From positions 2,437,501 through 2,501,500 of the forward strand of contig NZ_JAUSVK010000001.1 in assembly GCF_030814655.1 (NCBI RefSeq): DNA of 64,000 nt, written 5' to 3'. The DNA comes from Labrys monachus. GTDB lineage: Bacteria > Pseudomonadota > Alphaproteobacteria > Rhizobiales > Labraceae. The translations under genes and the position numbers were made by a program. Positions within the stretch are counted from its first letter, which is position 1, and the number at the start of each line of letters is the position of its first letter. Shown in pieces: positions 59,508 through 64,000 of the stretch. The notes beneath the pieces are model-generated. The model searched no databases. It was not told the DNA's origin and was given only the letters and a program-made list of their open reading frames with translations.

Positions 59508-59587
59508 GAGGGGCGATCACCGATCGCCCTTCCTGGCAACGTGGAGCTTGCGGGAAAGGAAGAGGTCGATCGGTGATCGACCCTCCC
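59508..59587. repeat. REP-type inverted repeat, GATCACCGATC head, second copy
   Basis: GGAGGGGCGATCACCGATCG at the left and CGATCGGTGATCGACCCTCC at the right. The spacer has CTTCCTGG, GCGGGAAAGGAAG. It lies between the ABC ATPase gene and the VOC gene, in the spot where a ybbP permease would normally begin. Confidence 0.9.
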
Positions 59588-59590
59588 GGG

Positions 59591-60106
59591 CTATGCCGCC
59601 TTCAGCAGGCCGTCGAGGTCGAGATGGCGCGTGTACATGCCGAGCTTGCCGTCGGGCTGGCGCGGCCATTCGGCTTCGGGCCGGTCCCAATAGAGCTCGA
59701 CGCCGTTATGGTCGGGATCGTGCAGATAGAGCGCCTCGCTGACGCCGTGGTCGCTCGCCCCGTCGAGCGGGATGCCCGCGGCGATGAGCCGGCGGAGAGC
59801 GTCCGCCAGTGCGGCGCGGGTCGGATAGAGGATGGCGGTGTGGAACAGGCCCGTGGTGCCGGGGGCCGGCGGCGAGCCTCCACGGCTCTCCCAGGTGTTG
59901 AGCCCGATGTGATGATGGTAGCCGCCGGCGGCGATGAAGGCGGCCTGCGTGCCATAGCGCGCCATCAGGCTGAAGCCGAGGACGTCGACATAGAAGGCGA
60001 GCGCGCGGTCGAGGTCGGCGACCTTGAGATGGATGTGACCGATGCGGGTGCCGGCGGCGATCGGATTGGCCGGCGTACGCAGGGGTTCGAAGGATGGGAC
60101 GGACAT
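59591..60106 (-). CDS. VOC (glyoxalase/extradiol dioxygenase) superfamily protein
   Basis: A 171-residue protein with two beta-alpha-beta-beta-beta modules of the vicinal oxygen chelate fold. The first metal-site His is in IGHIHLKVADLDRALAFYVDVLGFSLMAR and the second in HHHIGLNTWESRGG with FHTAILYP, then the Glu in NGVELYWDRP. Similar CatE-like proteins act as dioxygenases or glyoxalases; the substrate is unknown. ATG 60106 has AGGAG. It is divergent from a LysR regulator, the classic target arrangement. Confidence 0.88.
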   Translation of the reverse strand: MSVPSFEPLRTPANPIAAGTRIGHIHLKVADLDRALAFYVDVLGFSLMARYGTQAAFIAAGGYHHHIGLNTWESRGGSPPAPGTTGLFHTAILYPTRAALADALRRLIAAGIPLDGASDHGVSEALYLHDPDHNGVELYWDRPEAEWPRQPDGKLGMYTRHLDLDGLLKAA

Positions 60107-60207
60107 GGAAGGCTCCTGTTTGCTGAGCGAGATATAACCTCTGCCGTTCGACTGGATAATATGGCGCAATGGAATATCATCTCATCGGCGGAGTGTGAGA
60201 TGATGCC

Positions 60208-61134
60208 GTGCTCGATCGCTTGACGGGAATGCAGGTCTTTGTCCGGGTGGCGGCGCTCGGCAGCTTCTCGGCGGCAGGCCGGGCTCTTTCCTTGTCGCAG
60301 ACCATGGTCACCCGCCACGTCCAGGCCCTGGAAGACAGGCTCGGGGTGCGGCTTTTCCACCGCTCGACCCGGCATTTGACCCTGACCGACGCCGGTCGCC
60401 GGCACCTCGAATTCTGTGAGCGCATCCTCGCCGAGATCGAGGAGGCGGAGCGGGCCACGGCGGACGAGCGCATCGAGCCGCGCGGCGTGCTGCGCGTGGC
60501 GGTGCCGGTCGTGTTCGGAACGAGGGAGATCGCCCCGCTCCTGGCGGGTTTCCTGCAGCAGCACCCGGCCATCACCGTCGATATCGGCTTCAACGACCGC
60601 GTCGTCGACCTCATCGACGAGGGCTGGGACGTGGCGGTCCGCATCGCGGTCCTGGCCGAATCGAGCCTGCTCGCCCGGCGCCTCGCGCCGTGCAACATGG
60701 TGCTGTGCGCCGCGCCAGCCTATCTGGAACGCCGGGGAACGCCGAGGACGCTGGCGGACCTCGCCGCCCATGACTGCCTCGGCTACACGCTGCCGGTTCC
60801 CGCATCCGCCGAGCGCTGGAGCTTCGGCCGCGACGGCGAGATCGGCGTCGCCGTCTCCGGTCGCCTGCGCGCCAGCAATGGCGAGGCGTTGCGCCTGGCC
60901 GCGCTGGCCGGCCTCGGGCTGATCAATCAGCCGACCTTCATCGTCGGAGACGACATCCGCGCCGGCCGGCTCGTCATCGTGCCGCTCGACCAGCCGCAGC
61001 GCACCAGCCTCGCCATCCATGCCGTGCAGCCGCCGGGCCGCAATCCGCCGGCCAAGGTCCGCGCCTTCATCGACCATCTTGCGGAGCGTTTCGGCCCCAG
61101 GCCGCCCTGGGACCGCGATCTCGCCCTGGCATAG
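60208..61134 (+). CDS. LysR-family transcriptional regulator
   Basis: A 308-residue regulator. The HTH is LDRLTGMQVFVRVAALGSFSAAGRALSLSQTMVTRHVQALEDRLGVRLFHRSTRHLTLTDAG, followed by a periplasmic-binding-protein-like effector domain (LRVAVPVVFGTREIAPLLAGFLQQHPAITVDIGFNDRVVDLIDEGWDVAVRIA, and RLAALAGLGLINQPTFIVGDDI). It starts at GTG 60208. It is divergent from the VOC gene with 101 bp between, where an AT-rich GATAATATGGCGCAATGGAA segment could be the shared operator. Confidence 0.92.
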   Translation: MLDRLTGMQVFVRVAALGSFSAAGRALSLSQTMVTRHVQALEDRLGVRLFHRSTRHLTLTDAGRRHLEFCERILAEIEEAERATADERIEPRGVLRVAVPVVFGTREIAPLLAGFLQQHPAITVDIGFNDRVVDLIDEGWDVAVRIAVLAESSLLARRLAPCNMVLCAAPAYLERRGTPRTLADLAAHDCLGYTLPVPASAERWSFGRDGEIGVAVSGRLRASNGEALRLAALAGLGLINQPTFIVGDDIRAGRLVIVPLDQPQRTSLAIHAVQPPGRNPPAKVRAFIDHLAERFGPRPPWDRDLALA

Positions 61135-61434
61135 GGGGCGGCGAGCGCGGACATCCCTGTCCGCTCATGCGTGCCCGCAGGCCGAAACCGCTCCGCTCCT
61201 GGCGGAAGAGCAGTCGCATCTGTCTGTGTGTCATCCCGCGCGCATTGCGCCACGCAGTGGTGCGATGCAGAGGCGGGATCGCGAGACGATAAGAAGCGCC
61301 TTCATCGGCCGGCGGTCCCGGATCTGCGAAGCGTCACTGCGTGCCGCATCGCGTCCGGGATGACGCGGCATCCATAGGCGATCGCCCTGCCGGCAGGGGC
61401 GGCGGCGGACGGAGATGTCCGCGCTCCCCGGATC
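61135..61434. repeat. Intergenic region with two nested REP-type pairs
   Basis: The outer pair has arms GAGCGCGGACATCCCTGTCC (61143) and GGAGATGTCCGCGCTCC (61411). Inside lies a second pair with ends GTCATCCCGCGCGCATTGCG (61231) and CATCGCGTCCGGGATGAC (61345-61362). Further CGATCGCCCTG/CAGGGGCGG words lie beside the right arm. No gene is seen. The nesting suggests one element landed inside another. Confidence 0.75.
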
Positions 61435-62712
61435 CTACCCCGCGAACGTATAGCGCCGGATCGATTCTTCCTTCATCTCGATCGAGAATCCCGGCCGGGT
61501 CGGCGGCATGTAGGCGGCGTTCTCGATCAGGCAGGGGTCGACGAAATGCTCGTGCAGGTGGTCGACATATTCGATGACGCGCCCCTCCTTCTCGCCGGAG
61601 ACGACGAGATAGTCGATCATCGAGAGGTGCTGGACATATTCGCACAAGCCCACCCCGCCGGCATGCGGCCAGACCGGCTTGCCATATTTGGCCGCCATCA
61701 GCAGCACGGCGAGCACCTCGTTGAGCCCGCCGATGCGGCAGGCGTCGATCTGCACTATATCGATCGCGTCCCGGGTGATGAACTGCTTGAACAGGATGCG
61801 GTTCTGGCACATCTCGCCGGTAGCGACCTTGACCGGGGCGACACCCTCGCGGATGCGGCGATGGCCCTCGATATCGTCGGGGCTGGTCGGCTCCTCGATG
61901 AAATAGGGCTTGGCGAAGGCGAGCTCCTTCACCCATTCGATCGCCTGGTCGGTTTCCCACACCTGATTGGCGTCGATCATCAGGTAGCGGTCCGGACCGA
62001 TGACCTCGCGCGCCGTCTTCAGGCGGCGGATATCGTCGTCGAGATCGCGGCCGACCTTCATCTTGATGTGGTCGAAGCCGTTGTCGACCGCCTCCTGGCA
62101 GAGCCGTCGCAGCTTCTCGTCGCTGTAGCCGAGCCAGCCGGCCGAGGTGGTGTAGCAGGGATAGCCCTCTTCGCGCAGAAGCCGCATGCGTTCGGCCTTG
62201 CCCGGCTCGGCGCGGCGGAAGATCGCGAGGGCGTCGTCCGGCGTCAGGGCGTCGGTGAGGTAGCGGAAGTCGATGATGCCGACGAGTTCCTCCGGGTTCA
62301 TCTCGGCGACGAGCTGCCAGACCGGCTTTCCCGCCTCCTTGGCCCACAGGTCCCACACGGCGTTGACGACGGCGCCGGTGGCGAGATGGATGGCCCCCTT
62401 GTCCGGGCCGATCCAGCGCAGCTGGCTGTCGCCGGTGACGTGGCGCCAGAACCGGCCGGGATCCTGCTTGATCCAGTCGAGGTCGAGGCCGATCACCAGA
62501 TGGTCGAGCGCGCGGATCGCCGCGCAGCAGACCTCGTTGCCGCGGCCGATGGTGAAGGTGAGGCCGTGGCCCGACAGGCCGGGCCGGTCGGTGTCGAGGA
62601 TGACATAGGCGGCCGAATAATCCGGATCGGGATTCATCGCATCCGAGCCGTCGAGCGATTGCGAGGTCGGGAAACGCAGGTCGAAAATGCGAAGGCCGGT
62701 AATTCTGGTCAT
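61435..62712 (-). CDS. L-fuconate dehydratase-like enolase-superfamily enzyme
   Basis: A 425-residue sugar-acid dehydratase of the enolase superfamily, close to L-fuconate dehydratase (FucD). [21 protein letters not shown]-like sequence near the N-terminus ([19 protein letters not shown]) is diagnostic. The catalytic Lys is in [11 protein letters not shown], the metal ligands in [21 protein letters not shown] and [10 protein letters not shown], and the acid-base His in [16 protein letters not shown]. It would convert L-fuconate to 2-keto-3-deoxy-L-fuconate. No fucose transport or aldolase genes are visible in the window. A SorC regulator is upstream on the same strand. Confidence 0.93.
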   Translation of the reverse strand: [425 protein letters not shown]

Positions 62713-62802
62713 GTCTGCCACCGTGGACGATTGCGAAGGACGAGGCTGCCTCATGCGAGGATACCCGTCCGTCCGTAAAGAATCGATCCGTCGGATCTTA
62801 TC

Positions 62803-62885
62803 CCCCGGGTGCGCGGACGTCTCGTCCGCCCTTGAAACGTCGCGCTTGCAGGAGGCAAGAGCGGGCGGGACGCCCGCGCACCCGG
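62803..62885. repeat. REP-type inverted repeat, GCGGACGTCTCGTCCGC head
   Basis: CCCGGGTGCGCGGACGTCTC at the left mirrors GGACGCCCGCGCACCCGGG at the right; outer stems are CCCGGGTGCGC/GCGCACCCGGG. The spacer has CTTGAAACG and GGAGGCAAG. It lies between the SorC-type and FucD-like genes. Confidence 0.93.
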
Positions 62886-62892
62886 GATCGGC

Positions 62893-63888
62893 TCATTCCT
62901 CCAGCAGGCGCCGCGCGGTGTTCTCGTCGGTGATCAGGCTGTTGGCGAGGCGCCCGTCGAGGGCGGCGCGGATGGCCGGCACGCGGATGGTGCCGGACTG
63001 CACGATCATGGTCGGGCGCCTGGCTCCCGCCTGCAGCAGGAAGGAGGTCAGCCGGTCGTGATAGCCGCCGGAGACGAGCCTGCCGGAGGCGTCGATGCCG
63101 TGGCCGAGCAGTTCGCCGATCGCGCCGGCCTCCATGGCCTGGCCGAGCTCGACATCGGTGATGAAGCCGTCGAGATGGAGCGGCGCCTGCCAGCCCATAT
63201 AGCCGATGCCCATCATCAGCACGCTCGCCTCCTCGACGAGCGACAGGAAGGACTGGTAGGCGAGCTGCGCCTGCAGGACTTCGCGCTCCGCCACGGTGTT
63301 CGTCACCACCGGCATCGGCAGCGGATAGCATTGCGCCCCGACGCGCTCCGACAGCCGCATGACCACATCGTAATGGCTCGCGCGGCCGTGGCGGGTGAGA
63401 TTGCCCATCAAGGACACGAATTTATGCTGCGGCCGGTTCAGGGGCGGGATGCGCAGGGTGGTCTCGCGCATCGCCGCGCCGTTGCCGACGCCGATGGTGA
63501 TCGGCGCCTTCTGCTGCAGGAGGTTCTCCAGATAGAAGGCGGCGGCGGTGGCGACGGTGGAGATGTCCTCTTCCCGGTCCTTCTCGGCGGGCGCGACATC
63601 GCAATAGATCAGCTCGAAGCGTTGCCGGAGCCGCTCCGCCAGCTCGATGCATTCGGACAGCGGATGGATCAATTGGAAGCGGATCAGTTTCTCGCTGGCG
63701 GCGAGCGCGATCAGCCGCTGCACGATCTGCCGGGAGATGTTGAGCTCCAGCGCGATCTGGTCCTGCCGGCGGCCCTTGGCGTGGTAGAGCCAGGCCGCGC
63801 GCGCCGCCAGTTCGAGCTTGCGGTCGCTCGGCGAGACATCCGGCCGGTCGTTCAGTTCTTTCGCGTCGTCGTTCCGAGATGTTTTCAT
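62893..63888 (-). CDS. SorC/DeoR-type sugar-binding transcriptional regulator
   Basis: A 331-residue regulator. The N-terminal HTH (LAARAAWLYHAKGRRQDQIALELNISRQIVQRLIALAASEKLI, about residues 27-68) precedes the SorC sugar-phosphate-binding domain, with VGNGAAMRETTLRIPPLNRPQHKFVSLMGNLTR, YPLPMPVVTNTVAEREVL and LMMGIGYMG plus GIDASGRLVSGGYHD. It is upstream of the fuconate-dehydratase gene on the same strand and probably controls sugar catabolic genes. The cognate sugar is unknown. Confidence 0.92.
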   Translation of the reverse strand: MKTSRNDDAKELNDRPDVSPSDRKLELAARAAWLYHAKGRRQDQIALELNISRQIVQRLIALAASEKLIRFQLIHPLSECIELAERLRQRFELIYCDVAPAEKDREEDISTVATAAAFYLENLLQQKAPITIGVGNGAAMRETTLRIPPLNRPQHKFVSLMGNLTRHGRASHYDVVMRLSERVGAQCYPLPMPVVTNTVAEREVLQAQLAYQSFLSLVEEASVLMMGIGYMGWQAPLHLDGFITDVELGQAMEAGAIGELLGHGIDASGRLVSGGYHDRLTSFLLQAGARRPTMIVQSGTIRVPAIRAALDGRLANSLITDENTARRLLEE

Positions 63889-64000
63889 GAGCCGTTCAGT
63901 TATAGGCGCCGCTGGCGTCGAAGGGGCACGGATCGTCTTGGTATTGCGGAGGTGGTCGTCCAGGGGCGCCGGGGAAGGCGGATCAGCCCCCTTCTCCCGT
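63889..64000. other. Upstream region of the SorC-type regulator, window end
   Basis: Only the 5' flank of the regulator is seen. No gene is complete here. A neighbour may begin beyond the window. Confidence 0.4.

Overview
The window looks like chromosomal DNA of a high-GC alphaproteobacterium, most likely of the order Hyphomicrobiales (Rhizobiales). The evidence is the Suv3-like helicase next to an S4-domain gene, the alphaproteobacterial order fxsA/Tim44/mltA/Smr/Xre, the rimP-nusA-ylxR-infB-rbfA-truB transcription-translation operon, a complete phoR-pstSCAB-phoU-phoB locus, and single-domain families such as DUF2794 and GCG_CRPN. The genus cannot be fixed from this sequence alone. I saw no rRNA or tRNA genes, no CRISPR array and no prophage.

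Layout. 0-5.6 kb: a SUKH protein, a secreted unknown, the PLP-homeostasis protein YggS, an L,D-transpeptidase fold protein, an OmpR-type regulator with a cyclic-nucleotide-binding protein, and a small GCG_CRPN secreted protein. 6-11.6 kb: the Suv3-like helicase with a long repetitive tail, an S4 protein, an Rrf2 regulator and an aldo/keto reductase. 11.7-19.8 kb: the phosphate regulon on the minus strand, with a Pho box before pstS and another before phoR, and a divergent polyphosphate kinase 2. 19.8-27.9 kb: truB-rbfA-infB-ylxR-nusA-rimP with a leader terminator. 28.0-30.7 kb: a lower-GC accessory patch with an IS5-type transposase remnant, a luxR-luxI quorum-sensing pair and a small unknown ORF. 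30.7-37.2 kb: fxsA, Tim44-like, mltA, smr, xre and mprF. 37.4-41.2 kb: an operon of a 6-hydroxynicotinate-reductase-like Fe-S protein, an ApbE-like UPF0280 protein and two paralogous DUF1185 proteins. 41.3-48.8 kb: a Sel1-like secreted protein, a stand-alone ctaG/cox11, then a MerR-controlled beta-oxidation operon. 48.8-49.6 kb: a REP-associated tyrosine transposase broken by one amber codon and flanked by REP arms. 49.6-64 kb: pyrD, DUF952, a class A PBP, an MFS pump, yraN-rsmI, pncA, DUF2794, tesA with a YbbA-type ATPase, a VOC protein with a divergent LysR regulator, and an L-fuconate-dehydratase-like gene with a SorC-type regulator.

The strongest structure not explained by genes is the set of intergenic palindromes. 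At least ten loci carry imperfect or perfect inverted repeats built on one scaffold: an outer stem, a variable small hairpin, a spacer bordered by CTT..CC/GG..AAG-like words, and the mirror image. The RAYT pseudogene at 48.9 kb sits between two such arms, which makes its lineage the likely mobiliser. A separate 221-222 bp MITE-like element with terminal inverted repeats occurs twice; one copy has jumped into a REP arm and left an 11 bp duplication. Functionally, the most open question is the reductase/UPF0280/DUF1185 operon.
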